Below, one piece after another: positions 33,019 to 45,575 of a stretch of 64,000 nucleotides of DNA. This stretch comes from Dioscorea cayenensis subsp. rotundata (taxonomy: Eukaryota; Streptophyta; Magnoliopsida; Dioscoreales; Dioscoreaceae), in the NCBI RefSeq assembly GCF_009730915.1, contig NC_052480.1, positions 23,014,419 to 23,078,418 of the forward strand, read 5' to 3'. The notes under the pieces are model-generated. The model was not told the DNA's origin. It did no database searches and saw only the letters and a list, made by a program, of their open reading frames with translations. Within the stretch, counting starts at the first letter, position 1, and the number at the start of each line of letters is the position of its first letter. The translations under genes were made by a program, and so were the position numbers.

Positions 33019-33291
33019 TCAAGGGTGGGTGTGATGAGCACAAGAGATCATGCAGGCAAGGTTAAGCTGAATGCAATTAGCCATGCATGGAGGATCAAGG
33101 ATGCATGATATCATACAGGCCGCAGCACTAGCAGCGCATTTTTCCAGGCAAACTTTCAGTGATAATATGACATCATTATTAGCATTGCTGCTAATATTTG
33201 ATTCCTCCAAACTGGAACAGTACTGGATCAACACAACACACAGAACCATGGCCTTCATGATCATCCCTGCACTTGTCTTCTTCTTCATCAT
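33019..33291 (-). CDS. Small secreted cysteine-rich peptide with four CxxxC motifs
   Basis: A 90-residue product read on the minus strand from the first true ATG (33289-33291). Residues 10-27 (MIMKAMVLCVVLIQYCSS) look like a signal peptide after a KKK stretch. The mature part has eight cysteines in the regular pattern C-X3-C-X6-C-X3-C-X5-C-X3-C-X6-C-X3-C (residues 48-84), ending in a His-rich tail. Paired CxxxC motifs are typical of alpha-hairpinin antimicrobial and trypsin-inhibitor peptides, which usually have two; four in a row would fit two hairpins in tandem. A TATA element (TATATATAA) lies about 50 bases upstream. I do not recognise the gene. Expression evidence would be decisive, because an ORF this short could arise by chance, though the cysteine spacing argues against that. 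Confidence 0.55.
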   Translation of the reverse strand: MMKKKTSAGMIMKAMVLCVVLIQYCSSLEESNISSNANNDVILSLKVCLEKCAASAAACMISCILDPPCMANCIQLNLACMISCAHHTHP

Positions 33292-33327
33292 GCCAGCTCC
33301 TACTGCCACTGTTTGATCTATCCACCA

Positions 33328-33353
33328 CTATTAGGGTTTTAGGGTTTATATAT
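33328..33353 (-). promoter_or_regulatory. TATA box and telo-box-like motif of the Cys-rich peptide gene
   Basis: On the minus strand CTATATATAAACCCTAAAAC combines a TATA element with a telo-box-like AAACCCTAAAACCCTAA, 40-60 bases before the ATG. The short distance means a short 5' leader. Confidence 0.45.
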
Positions 33354-35816
33354 AGATTGGAATTAGTGTATGCGTGCATATATGCATGCATGCATGCAAA
33401 TGAGGTGGGTTTTCATATGGCTATATATATATATATACCTTGCACGTCAACCTCATCACACTTTTGTGGTGTGATATATGTGATGAGAGAAAACACAAAC
33501 CCTAACAGTGATTTACATGCATGAAGGACATTTTTTCATTTCTTTTTATTTATTTATAGATTGAGATCTTGACCGTAGATTTGTATTGGATGTAGATTGG
33601 TTATTTTATGAGGACGACGTACGCAGACAAGATCAGAAGAATGAGGGTTGCGTGAACAATAGAAATACAAAATAAATGACGTACACTATTATGTCTTGAA
33701 ATTCATATAATTTCAGTTATTGTGGGCACGGAAAATTTTAGCTATATATTATGACACTATTGGTTTTTGGTTTTTTTTTGTTTTTCTATAATAACAAGAG
33801 CTAACAAATTTCGTGCTTTCTTTTTTACATAGATTGCAAATCTAGTTTAATAAATTATGGTTCATCCACTACTATAAAATTAAAAAAAATCAATTAAAGT
33901 CAGAATCATCTCTAGAAATCTTGCATACAAATAATTTCAATGCGTTTGTATTGCGAAATTAAATTATTACTCAAAACACAAATTTTGATTCCTGAATTAG
34001 TTTAAGTCACAAGATATCCCAAATTAATTCATACCAATCAAACACTTTCATAATATATATAGTGTATATTAGAGGTCATATATGTTATCACATATTATTC
34101 CCTCATATTTTAATTAATTGAGTAATATATATATAGAAAAGAAAAATGTTTGAAAAAATTATTAATATAATATATCAAAATTTTTAAATGATCGAGCTAT
34201 AATATCAATAAAAAATCATGCATAAATCACTCAAATCAAACAAACAGTTCATAGAGTTGGGCTAATTAATTAAGGTTAATAACTAATAAGTTAAAAAGTC
34301 TCTCCTAAAATACTTAGAGTATAGTTTTTTGCGTATTTTTATCTTCTTTATTAATTTTTATGTGGTTTTCCCTCTAGTTTGATTGAGTATTTATATATGA
34401 TAGAGGAACTGATCGATGGCGGAGTTATCTCTCAAATGGATCAGTGGGAGGAAAAGTTAGTGTTGGAGATAAGAAATTTAGAGAAACAAAATTGGCAAGT
34501 ACGATGCAAGGCATAGTCTAGTGGTTTCCTATTTTACTTGACTCGAGATCTCTCAAGTACGATTAAAAAAAAATATAAAAAATGATTGTCCAAAATTTAT
34601 TTTAAAAAAAAAAAAAATTTGACAAGTATGATCTATGCCTGGTGGGCAGATTAGTGACTGATAAATTAAGCCAACAACTTCAAAGTTCTTAAAAATAGGT
34701 TACTAACTCTGTAGCTGCATTGGAAAGGCATTTTGTATAAAGGATATATATATATATATCTAGTCCAATTTATTTCTTTTCTAGTTTTTTCATACCGTCA
34801 ATTTGCAGAGAGTCATTTTCGACAACCATTTACTGATTTTGCATCATTGACTACCTGGAAAGGTTCTAAATAAAATCTCAAATTTCTTTGTAAACTTTTG
34901 GAATGTGGGAAAACAGTTGGGAAATTAATTTCATTAGGGTGTTTGTAGCTTATGCTCTAATTAATAATGATACTGGTATGCATATGGTGGGGTTATACTT
35001 ATATGAGAATCCTCATTGTTATTGATGTTCAGTGTTTATTACAAAGAAGTTAAAAAAGTAAAAACAGACGCAGCAGATACAGTGGGTGATAGTCTCATTC
35101 TAGTATTAACACCTACCAATGTTGTGCTTCATTTGTGGTTTGCTTGGTCATTCATATCATTTTTGTAAAAAACGTTATTTCTGTTAACTGTTGAAGAGCT
35201 TTGACACTTTCCAACGTTCTTTATCTTCCAGTCTAATACTCTTTGTCAGATTTTTTTTTAAAGTGTATCACTGTTGGTTGGTGATTTTTTTAATTTGTTA
35301 GGATCAGGATTGTTTTTTTATTTTTCATGTTCTTTTTTTTTTCTCTATTTTTATTCGTCCTTTGAATAAAAGCGTGATTCACCCACATGTTTTTTTTTTT
35401 TAAAAAAAAAAATTCTGTAAAATTACATAAATCTAGCAAACAAATCTAAAAAAGTTCAAGCAACATCAAAATATATGGACATTTATATATATACACACAC
35501 ACATCAATATTTTTCACTTTTAACAATTCATAACAATCTTCTAATAAATTTAATTAATTAATTAATTAATAGAAAATCAACAGATAGATTGATAAAAAAT
35601 TAAATTAAAAATAAATTAAATTTTTTTTTAAAAAAATAGATAAACCACGGCCCATTAAAATAAAATAAAAGAAGATAAAAAAAATGAACAAAATAGAAAT
35701 TAACAAAAGAAGAAGAATAGAAAGGAAAGGATCAACGGTAGGTAATCAGTAGTAGACCAATCTAAAAATCAGAAGAGTTTGATCAAAACTCAAGAAAAAA
35801 AGAAAAAGAAACAAGA
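33354..35816. other. AT-rich intergenic spacer
   Basis: No gene is supported. Contents are AT microsatellites and homopolymer runs. A SINE-like segment at about 34510-34560 (box-A-like ATAGTCTAGTGG, weak box B) is too degenerate to call. Confidence 0.45.
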
Positions 35817-37121
35817 ATGAAGGAAACATTGAAGCTCCAAACGAGGTTGATCAAAACTCAAGACCCAATTAGCTTCCACTCACTACTCCTTCTCTCTCTC
35901 CACCACGTTCCCACCTTATCCACCCTCCGATCTCTTTTCCTTCAATCCCAACCGTCCATCCTATGCTTCTCCACCTTCGCTTGGAACACCATGATCCGAG
36001 CTCACTCCATCTCCTCCCCTCTCCTCTCCCTTCTCTTCTTCTCCCGCATGCGTTTCCACTCCGTTTCCCCCGATCTCTATACGTTTCCCCTTCTCCTCAA
36101 AGCCTGCTCCCTCTCCTCCTCCTCCTCCTCCTTCGCCCTCTCCGCTCACTCCCTCACCATCAAGCTCGGCTTCATCCACGACATCTACGTCCAAAACACT
36201 CTCATCCGCTTCTACTGCTCCTCCGGCCGAGCTCGACGTGCACTCCAGGTGTTCGATGAAATGCCGCACCGAGACTCAGTCTCCTGGTCCGCCCTCATTT
36301 CCGGTCTCGCCTCCACCGGCTGGGAACCCCTCGCTCTCTCCGCGTTTCGTGTTATGCAAACAGAATCCCCTCCGGATGAGATCACCATGCTTGGTGTTGT
36401 TTCCTCCGTCGCAGCCCTCGGCGACCTGGAGCTCGGCATCTGGGTCCATTCCTACATTCTCAAACGCGCGCTTCGCCTCACTGTCGCTCTCGGCACCGCG
36501 TTGGTCTCCATGTTCGCCGCTTGCGGCTCCATTGCTCGTGCCGCGAGGATGTTCGACGAAATGCCTGAGAGAAACTTGAGAACTTGGACGGCGATGATCG
36601 ATGCGTTCGCGGAGCACGGGCGTAGCTCCGACGCGGTTCGCGTGTTCGATGAGATGACGCGCTTGGGGATCACGCCGGATCACGTGACGTTCATCGGCGT
36701 TTTGACGGCGTGTAGTCGTGGGGGTCTTTTGAATGAAGGGCGGAGATTGTTCGGGAGTATCAAACGGATGTATGGGATTGAGCCGATATTGGAGCACTAT
36801 GGATGCATCGTGGATTTATTGGGCCGGGCTGGGCTTGTCATTGAGGCCCATGAGTTTGTGCTGAGAATGCCGATTCGGCCCAACTTGGTTATATGGAGGA
36901 CGCTGTTGGGAGCCTGTGTGAATTTTGGTTATGTTGAGGTTGCGGAACAGGTTAAGGAGAGGATAGTGGAGATGGATGAGCAAGGGCATGATGGGGATTA
37001 TGTGCTTCTGTCTAACGTTTATGGAGGGGTCGGACGGTGGGCGGAAAAGGATCACGTTAGGTGTACAATGAGACATGCGGGTATAGCCAAGACTCCTGGT
37101 TGTAGCTTGCTAGGAAACTAG
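35817..37121 (+). CDS. PLS-class pentatricopeptide repeat (PPR) protein, E subgroup
   Basis: Intronless ORF of 434 residues, as usual for plant PPR genes. Repeats are visible: STFAWNTMIRAHS, DIYVQNTLIRFYCSSGRARR, DSVSWSALISGLASTGWEPL, LTVALGTALVSMFAACGSI, NLRTWTAMIDAFAEHGRSSD and ITPDHVTFIGVLTACSRGGL, mixing P, L and S types. The C-terminus (EPILEHYGCIVDLLGRAG ... NLVIWRTLLGAC ... DYVLLSNVYGGVGRW ... AKTPGCSLL) is an E-type motif. There is no DYW deaminase domain. PLS-E proteins bind organelle RNA and usually guide C-to-U editing, recruiting a deaminase in trans. The target is unpredictable by eye. The N-terminus is basic and hydroxylated, compatible with organelle import. GC content is higher than the flanks. 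It is convergent with HISN2, 586 bases away. Confidence 0.88.
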   Translation: MKETLKLQTRLIKTQDPISFHSLLLLSLHHVPTLSTLRSLFLQSQPSILCFSTFAWNTMIRAHSISSPLLSLLFFSRMRFHSVSPDLYTFPLLLKACSLSSSSSSFALSAHSLTIKLGFIHDIYVQNTLIRFYCSSGRARRALQVFDEMPHRDSVSWSALISGLASTGWEPLALSAFRVMQTESPPDEITMLGVVSSVAALGDLELGIWVHSYILKRALRLTVALGTALVSMFAACGSIARAARMFDEMPERNLRTWTAMIDAFAEHGRSSDAVRVFDEMTRLGITPDHVTFIGVLTACSRGGLLNEGRRLFGSIKRMYGIEPILEHYGCIVDLLGRAGLVIEAHEFVLRMPIRPNLVIWRTLLGACVNFGYVEVAEQVKERIVEMDEQGHDGDYVLLSNVYGGVGRWAEKDHVRCTMRHAGIAKTPGCSLLGN

Positions 37122-37707
37122 GTTGATTTTTTTTTTTAATTTATCGAGACAAGTGATTAGGCCGCTCAAAAAAATAGGGTGTGTATTAACCTCGATAAAA
37201 CAAGTGAGACCGAGGGTGTTGATCAGGAATCTAGGTTGATTAACCTAATTAATTATATTGTTTCATCATGGGCATGGCGTGAGAGAAAAAACAGTGAAAT
37301 AAACGATAACATATGGATTGTGCTAGTAGAGAACGGGTGGGTGTGTTGTTCTCTTTGGTTTTTTTTTTTAACATAAACTGTATATGATCAAATGGTTCAG
37401 ATCAAAATACTCTTATACTATTATTTAGCTGCACAGTAGGACTAAAATGAAAACTATTGGATTAAAAACCAATAGTTATGATGAACGTTTGTAAATGACG
37501 CGTCGTCATATATAAATAGAAGAGGAAGAAAGAAAAAAATTCAAGAGTCTCATTGATTTCAAAATTTTACAGAGGTAAAATAAAACATGGAATAAAGCAT
37601 GTTTAATCCCCAAACATTTAATATTACATCACAACATGATAAATATGGACGGTCACTTAAAGATTGGAACACATGAGCATCTGATCAAACACAAATAAGC
37701 TTAGAAC

Positions 37708-40280
37708 TTAGGAGGATGGATTAGCATAAGGTCTACCTCTGCTGCTCTTCTCTTCAATCCCGGATTGAGAAAACCTTTTCCGGAGAACCTCGAGGACCTC
37801 TTCTATCTTCACATCCTTCACTTTTAGTAGAACCATAGCATGGTAAAGTAAATCTGCCATTTCTGAGGTTGTTCGAGACTTGTCCTCATTCTCAAGAAGA
37901 GTCTGCACAAGTTCCCCTGCCTCCTCCCTTGTAAGAGGATATACAAAAAGATGAGTATTTCAAATATATGCAACTCTTCAAAACATTGTGACTGATGAAA
38001 CAGAAGCTCTTCCAAAAAAAGGTCCCATTTTGATATGAAAAACTTGCATTGCTGATGCACATGTAAATCTTTTACACAAGTAATATATGAAGCACAATTT
38101 GATGCTCAGTGAATGCGCCCACACATGTTGTCTTTCTTTTCTTCTTTTGAAGAAAATGACATCTCAAAAAATGAAGGATGGCATTGCATGACATGGAGTT
38201 AAGAAACTCTGGCTAAACAATAGGTAGATGTAATTTTAATTCCTCAGCTGAATTAAATAACCAAACAAACATGATTTACTGCATGAAACTATTGCTTTGC
38301 ATCAGTATTGAAAGGATTAAGTTCATCTCCAAGAAAGCATTGACCCTGTATGCTACAGAAGGTGAGGAAAATATCTCCACTTCAAGAATATAGGATCCTC
38401 CCTTTAAATGTGCATAATATAGTTGTCATCCTGCGCTCAGTATGGATCCTTTTTCGCCCTCAAATACTCTTAAATCTAATAAAACTTCCCCCTAAGCTTT
38501 ACATATGATGCACACATAAAGGATGAACAATAGCTTGCTTCAGAGTTTCACACTATTTTTCATCCACTAAACAACACTAAATAGGCTGTCTGAAAAAGGC
38601 TGTGAGCAGCGCAGGTTTAAGCAAACAAACATTTACCATAAATTGAGCATATAAATTTCCAAAACTTCTATAACAATGCATGTCATGGTTAATAAACTAG
38701 TTGAAGGTCAATAGAAATTTAGGAAGATAATCATACCTAACTTTAGAAGACAGCAACTCCTTGTCAACCAGGAGCCTCTTTGTCCATGAAGGCTTTCCAT
38801 CTTGTGCAGTATCTATTTCATCTTTACGCTGAGAAATTGTAGTTTCCAAAGAATAGAGAGTTGTGGATGCCAGACGATCTTTGTTGGTCTGTCAGCAATA
38901 AATTCAACAAGTCAATTCCTTTCATAACTTTCGATATTCAGAAACTAAAATAATCAACATAAAGAACACTAAGAATCAAAAAAATGTGAAAGATAAAGGA
39001 TTCCAAATTAGCTGACCTGAATGTCACCCAATAGATCATTAACGGAAGAATAATAACAGGTCTCTGATCCAGTGTGGCATGTCGGTCCATCAGGCTTCCC
39101 AAGGTATATTATCTAAAACAAGAAAAACCATATCAAGCAAAATTCTCATGAATCAAAAGCTCTCACAACAGCCGTTTATGAGTTACATACAGAGTCACGA
39201 TCACAGTCAAGAAAAATGTCATGCACATTGATGAAGTTCATGGAAGTCTCTCCCTTAGTCCACAGTGATGACCGCGACCGACTATAGAATGTTGCCTTGC
39301 GTGATGAAATAGTTGTAGCAAGGGCTTCTCTATTGGTGAAACCTTGCATCAAAATAGCTCCTGTGTCCACATTTTGGGCTATGGCCACTGCCAATCCTTT
39401 GTCATCCCATTTCACACTATCCAATACGGCATCAACCTAATTATTTTTATTTTTCCAAAGAAGAAAGCAGCAACACAAAAGTCACCAAACTATTCCGAGA
39501 CAATAACATTTCACGCAAAGAAGAATCAAACAGATGCAAAACTCCCACAACAACATGTGATCGAGATTCACGTTATTTTGATCAAAGTTTAATCGCTGGC
39601 TGTCAGCTGCTTAACACAGCCAACTTTTTTTTTTCTCAACTGGGATTGGAAATGGCAATGACAGTGTTCAAAACTCCCACCCAAAAGTAAATAATTCAGG
39701 CATCAGCTCTCAACTATTAACATTGGAATTTTCTTATTTTGTTACAAGTTAATTGAATTGCACACAAGCATAAAACATAAATAATTTGTAGAATTTTGTG
39801 CAAAAGAACAGGAGAATGGAAGATCTACATAGTATGAAATATCAAACTAATCTTTTGAATTTTGTGATTATTGCTAACTTCTGATCATCATTCTACAAGG
39901 AAATTCGCATCTTTTTTGTTCTAATTAAGAGCTAGAGTCTTTTTCAGATCAAACAATTTTTAAAAAAAAAAACGTAGTTCTTCATTATTAGCATTTATTC
40001 ACCAATTGCTTCAATATGTTTTAGGAAAAAAAACCCAACTTTGCATCTAAAAATCAACCAGGAATACGCCAAAGAGACGAATCCATACATCAAAAACAGA
40101 ATGAAATGAGGGTTTTGCAAGCACCTTGGAATCGAGCCGAAGATCCCCCGACACCACTCGAGGTGGCCGGAGCTGCGAGGAGCATCCTGAGATTGGGATT
40201 CCCGAACGACGCTTTGATGGAATGGCATCGTATTGAGAGATCCTCAGAGAAGAGAAGCGAGCGAGGGGAGTGGCCGCCAT
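37708..40280 (-). CDS. HISN2: Bifunctional phosphoribosyl-AMP cyclohydrolase / phosphoribosyl-ATP pyrophosphatase, 5 exons
   Basis: Catalyses steps 2 and 3 of histidine synthesis in plastids (HisI-HisE fusion). Minus-strand exons are 40280-40125, 39436-39191, 39112-39017, 38888-38737 and 37927-37708, all with GT-AG junctions and matching phases, giving 289 residues, close to the Arabidopsis enzyme. Exon 1 (MAATPLARFSSLRISQYDA...) is a plastid transit peptide. The cyclohydrolase domain (residues ~53-166) has VKWDDKGLAVAIAQN, the metal-site FLDCDRDS and GPTCHTGSETCYY. The pyrophosphatase domain (C-terminal ~90 residues) has the MazG-like EEAGELVQ and EMADLLYHAM pair. The 5' leader lies in ATCGGATCC-rich sequence. 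No defects are seen. Confidence 0.92.
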
Positions 40281-41213
40281 TAGAGAAAGCTCTCGCTTTC
40301 CACTGAAGAAGAAGAAGAATTGTTGATGTGGTATCGGATCCTCTGAGATCCGAATCAAGATATATCGGGTATGGCCACATCGGATCCATTAAAGGATCCG
40401 ATAAGCTAATCGGGTTGTATTGTATCGGAGGATCGGATTTATTTATTCTCTACTATTGGATAATGGATGGTGAAAGGAACTATCCACTCTGGCCCTTTGA
40501 ATAAATTGTATTAATTTAACCAATCAAATGAGTTCATGTGACATGAAAGACTTTTCTTTTATATAGTACATACGTATATATATATATATCCAAGACTTAT
40601 TATATATTTCTCAGGCAACTACTGTTTGGTCTCTTGTAGAATCAAATTTTCTAAAGAAAGTATTTATCTAGTTGAGAAAATAAATTTGAATTTTAGCTCA
40701 TATCGAAGGAGTTGTAGAGGGCACAAGTACTATAGAGCTCATATTCTCGTGTGTTCATTCCTAATACATTGTTCATCCACATTTGTCCCTATATATATAT
40801 TTATATATATTTATATAAATATTAATATTCCTTGAAGACATGCCTCCAGAGAAATTGAAAACTCTTGGTTCTAATTACTTTCAGATTATGACAAAATAAC
40901 CTTATTTTCAATTATTTTTTTTCCCGATTTTAATTAAAATCAATCATATATATTTTTTAGATATTTATATCTTCGACTACCAAAATAATCAAATTGGATG
41001 ATTCTATTTTAATAAATAAATGAAGCCTCGATTTTTTTGGCTCTCTAATATATTAAGTCTAGTGAATTGACCCCAATATCAAACCTAGTGTTTAATTCCT
41101 TGTCAGTCTAGTACCACTTAAGATGAATGATCCACCGGCTATAGTTATTTTCTCAGTATTACTAATCACCTCTACTTAATTGATACCTTACTTCACTACT
41201 AATGAATTATGTG
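40281..41213. other. Spacer between HISN2 and copia-3
   Basis: Repeated (C/T)ATCGGATCC words at 40333-40435 lie in the HISN2 upstream region, then AT-rich sequence without a gene. Confidence 0.45.
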
Positions 41214-41218
41214 ACATA

Positions 41219-41586
41219 TGATAGGATCTCTAGAAGAAGAAATCAAGATTAATAACCAGTTCTTCAATCTGAGACAAAACAAGGATGCACACCAAAACTT
41301 ATGAAATGAAGAGAAGGCAATCTATTAAAGCATAAGCAAGTTCACTCTCCTAATACATTCAAAGCAACTGAATATAAAGATACATAATGTGAATGCCAGT
41401 CAAGCATCTCACAAAATACATGATAATACAACAAACATTAAACAGTAATGATTCAAAGTGAACCATTCCAAATAGCATACAAACAACACACACATATAAT
41501 AGATCAAAGTTGCCTCTACTGTTTTTCAGACTTCTCAACAGAGACCAGCACTTAATTCCCTCAAATTCTCTGATCAAACACCAACA
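41219..41586 (-). repeat. Copia-3 3' LTR
   Basis: 368 bp, ~98% like the 5' LTR. The pol stop codon (41574-41576) lies just inside it, which is common in copia elements. Confidence 0.9.
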
Positions 41587-44500
41587 TGCTCCCCTTGATC
41601 AGAGCATTCACAAACACCCAAGGCATCCCGAAAATACACAAACTTTTGATATGATAAGGCCTTGGTAAATATATCAGCAAGCTGTTCATTGGTTCCACAA
41701 TGAATAAGATCAATTTGATCATCTTTCACTAGATCTCTGATGAAGTGATAACGGGTGTCAATATGTTTTGTTCTTCCATGATGTATTGGGTTTCTAGCAA
41801 TTTGAATGGCTGATTTGCTGTCACAGTATATAACTGATGCACTGGTTTGTTTCTCATACAAATCATCCATTAACCTTCTCAACCAAACTGCTTCACAGGC
41901 TGCAGAAGTGAGTGCAATGTACTCAGCTTCAGTACTAGAAAGTGCAGCAATGGTTTGCTTCTTCGAGCTCCAAGCAATGACAGCTGATCCAAGAGAGAAA
42001 CACCAGCCTGATGTGCTTCGAGTGTCATCAATGGATCCACCCCAGTCGCTGTCCGAATGGCCTTGCAATTCCAAACCATCTATTGTTTTATAGAGCAAGC
42101 CATAATTCAGAGTGCCTTTCACATACCTGAGTATTCTCTTCAAAGCTCCATAGTGATGAGAAGAAGGAGAGCTCATGAATCGTGACACAGTGGACAAAGC
42201 AAACATGAGGTCAGGTCTAGTGTGAGTGAGATAGAGCAATCCACCCACAATTCTTCTGTGTTTTGTGGAACAGACATTCTCTGAATCATCATGTAATTGA
42301 AGATGCTCATTTGTATTCATTGGAGTTGTAGCTGAATTGCAATTTTCCATTCCAAACTTGTTTAATAGATTAACTGCATATTTGTGCTGAGACACAAAAA
42401 GACCATCATTTAACCTTTTTACTTCTAATCCGAGAATGTATTTCAACTCCCCAAGATCAGACATTTCAAACGTCTTCATCATCTCCTCCTTGTCAACATT
42501 ACTTCAGAAGAACTCGTATAGACGATGTCATCAACATACAAACACAACATCAATATTTCACTGTCTCCTTGCTGCCTTTTATAGACTGTGGGTTCATTTT
42601 CACTTCTCTTAAAACCCAGTTGAATGAAATGTGCATCAATACGACTATACCAAGCTCTGGGTGCTTGGCGAAGTCCGTAAAGAGCTTTTCTAAGCTTGAG
42701 CACCTGATTCTTTTTTCCTCCCATGATAAAACCTTCAGGTTGTTCAACAAAGACCTCTTCTTTTAGTTCACCATTCAAAAAGGCGGTCTTGACATCCAGT
42801 TGATAAAGCTTCCATCTTCGCTGAGCTCCAATGGCAAGGAAAAGACGTACAGTCTCCATTCGAGCAACGGGAGAGAAGATCTCGTCAAAGTCTTCACCTT
42901 CCCGTTGGGCGTAGCCTTTTGCAACAATACGAGCTTTCCTCCTCAACAAAGACCCGTATGGATTGAACTTTGATTTGAATACCCACTTTAGGCCGATTGC
43001 CTTTTTGTCTTCAGGTAGAGTGATCAACTCCCATGTTTTATTCTTATGAATGACAATCATCTCTTCGTTCATGCCTTCAATCCACTCAGGATTTGATATT
43101 GCTTCGTCGTATGTTACAGGATCTGTAGTGATTAGTGCAAACGAGCACGAAGAGTAAATATCAAAAAGATTTTTATACCTCGCCGGAGCTCCGCCGTTAC
43201 TGGCTGTTTCTGATGAGAGAGTTTGAGAATCAGCGTTGAGAGGGTGATAAGTCATGAGCCGTTGATATGATGATTCCAACGGTTGAGATACGTTCACATT
43301 ATCCTTCCAAATCAGCAAAGGGCACATAAACTGAGGTTGCTGAGTTGGAGAGCTTGGACCAATCCCAGCGTTTGTTCTCGAAAAAGTGCAGATTCCTGCT
43401 GACGTGTACGCGGTTCGTATCCGGATCCAGCACCCGATAGGCTCTCGAATTCTCGCAGTAGCCAGTGAAAACGCAAGGTGCTGACTTGGCTTCAAGCTTG
43501 CTCCGTTGACTGGAATCAATGTACCTGTGCACGAGACATCCGAATACTTTAAAGTATTTAACCGCTGGTTTTGACCCGGTCAAAGCTTCAAATGGAGTCT
43601 GACCCTTCACTGCTCGAGTCAACGAACGATTGAGTAAGAATACCGCTGTTGCAACTGCTTCTCCCCATAGCTCCGGCGGCATTCCGGCGTCCAGCAGCAT
43701 TGTACGTGCCATCTCTACAACTGTGTGATTCTTCCTCTCTGCGACGTCGTTCTGCTGGGGCGTTCTCGGAGCGGTGAGCTGATGGAAAATCCCATTAAGA
43801 TTGCAGAAGTCCATGAATTCTTTGGACATGAATTCTCCTCCCCTATCTGTTCGGAGGGCTTTCACTTGAAGAAAGAATTGCTTCTCTACTAAGGATTTGA
43901 ATATCTTGAAGTGTTGTAATGCCTCTGACTTCTTTTGCAAAAAATAAGGCCAGCTATACCTTGAATGATCATCGGTTAACAACATGAAACAAAGATTACC
44001 TCCAATGGTTGGCCTCTTCATTGGTCCGACAAGATCACCATGGATTAACTCAAGCGGAGCACTTGCACGAGTGACCACACCTTTAGGAAACTCCTTTCTG
44101 GTTTGTTTTCCAAAGGAACAAGCTTCACATGGATCAATATCGGCAATTGGTGACAATCCTAGCACCAGCTTTTCATCATGAAGTCGCTTCAGTGTCTTTG
44201 AGTTAACATGACCATACCTCTTGTGCCAGAGATATGATGCATCATCTTGTGCTGTGAGAGCATAGCTCACGTTCTCAGCAGCTAGTGGAAAGAGTCTTTG
44301 CTTTGTCATATGTACCTGTGCTACAATTCCCTTTGAATTTATCTCACTGATAGTGCAAATTCCTTTGGAGAAGTTCACATCATGACCAGTATCCATTAGT
44401 TGTCCCACACTTAACAGATTATGTGTTAAGTTGGGCACTAATTGGACCTTTGTGAGAGTAATTTGCCTGCCCGAGCTTGCACCCAGAGGGATAGACCCAA

Positions 44501-45563
44501 CACCTTCAACTTGAAGGGGTTTCCCATCTCCAAGCCTGATAATCTTGTTTGTTGTTGATTCAAAATACTGAAACAAAGCTTTCTCTCCTGTCATATGATT
44601 TGAACAACCGCTGTCAATGAGCCATGTTCCTCCATCTTCATTCACAGCATCATCACCAATGGCCATGAATACAACTCCTTCTCCATCTTTGTCTTTGCTT
44701 TCTTCTGCAACATTAGCCTCCTTGTTTCTATACCAACATTGAGCCTTTACATGCCCAAATTTCTTGCAAATGAAACATTGAACTCCTTTATATTGTCTTG
44801 CATTGTTGCTTGAACTCCCAACATCTATGATTGATTGTCCACCGGTTGTGTTTCTTCCTCGTCCTCTTGCTCTTCCTCTGAAGAAACCTCGTCCTCTACC
44901 TCTCCCTCTGTTGCTTTGATCTCCAAATTGAGAACTTTTAACATGGAGGGCTTTCTCTTCTTCTGGTTCACTTGAGATATCAAGGATAGACTCATGATTT
45001 CTCAATGAACCACTGAGTTCATCAATGCTAAGAGTATTGAGATTCTTGGCTTCAATGATAGAATGTACTACTTGTGAGAACCTAGGGGTGAGACTTCTCA
45101 CTATCTTGCTTACAACAGCTTTCTGTGGGAGTGTCTCTCCCATCATTCGAATTTTATATACTACATCTAGCACTCTACTGATGTAGTCTTGAATCTTCTC
45201 TCCATTCTTCATCTTTAGAGCATCGAATTCTCTTTGGAGTGAGTGTAGTTGAACTGTGAGATTCTCTGTGCTTCCTTGAAACTCCTTCTTGATGGTCTCC
45301 CAATCATCCTTTGCAGTCTTGGCTTCAGTGATCCTGATGAGGATCCTCTTGTCAAGAGCTTGTTGGATGAGAAAGAGAGCCTTTGCATCTTTCTTCATGC
45401 TCTCATTAATTCTATTCCCATCTCCTTCTTCACTGAAACCTTTCTCAACAAGATTCCAGAGATCTTTAGACCGAAACATGGTCTTCATCATCAAGCTCCA
45501 CAGATTATAATTTTCACCATCAAAGAGAGGGACATTTGGATCTCTAGAAGAAGAACTTGCCAT
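41574..45563 (-). pseudogene. Copia-3 gag-pol polyprotein with two frameshifts
   Basis: Starts MASSSSRDPNVPLFDGENYN on the minus strand. One open frame covers gag, the zinc knuckle CFICKKFGHVKAQC, protease (LIDSGCSNHMTG), the integrase zinc-binding region (LWHKRYGHVNS ... CEAC) and the integrase core (HGDLVGPM, LLTDDHSRYSW, RTDRGGEF) to 43299. The frame then changes near 43305; reverse transcriptase (RLFLAIGAQRRWKLYQLDVK, YVDDIVYTSSS) runs to 42479. A second change near 42490, with a few bases lost before MMKTFEMSDLGELKYILG, leads into the rest of reverse transcriptase and RNase H (SKSAIQIARNPIHHGRTKH). Only these two lesions are evident, so it was active recently, or the lesions are sequencing errors. 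Confidence 0.88.
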
Positions 45564-45575
45564 TTCTGATACCAC

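Noticed and set aside
36276-36797. Minus-strand 173-residue open frame
   Set aside because: It is the antisense shadow of the PPR gene and has no recognisable domain.
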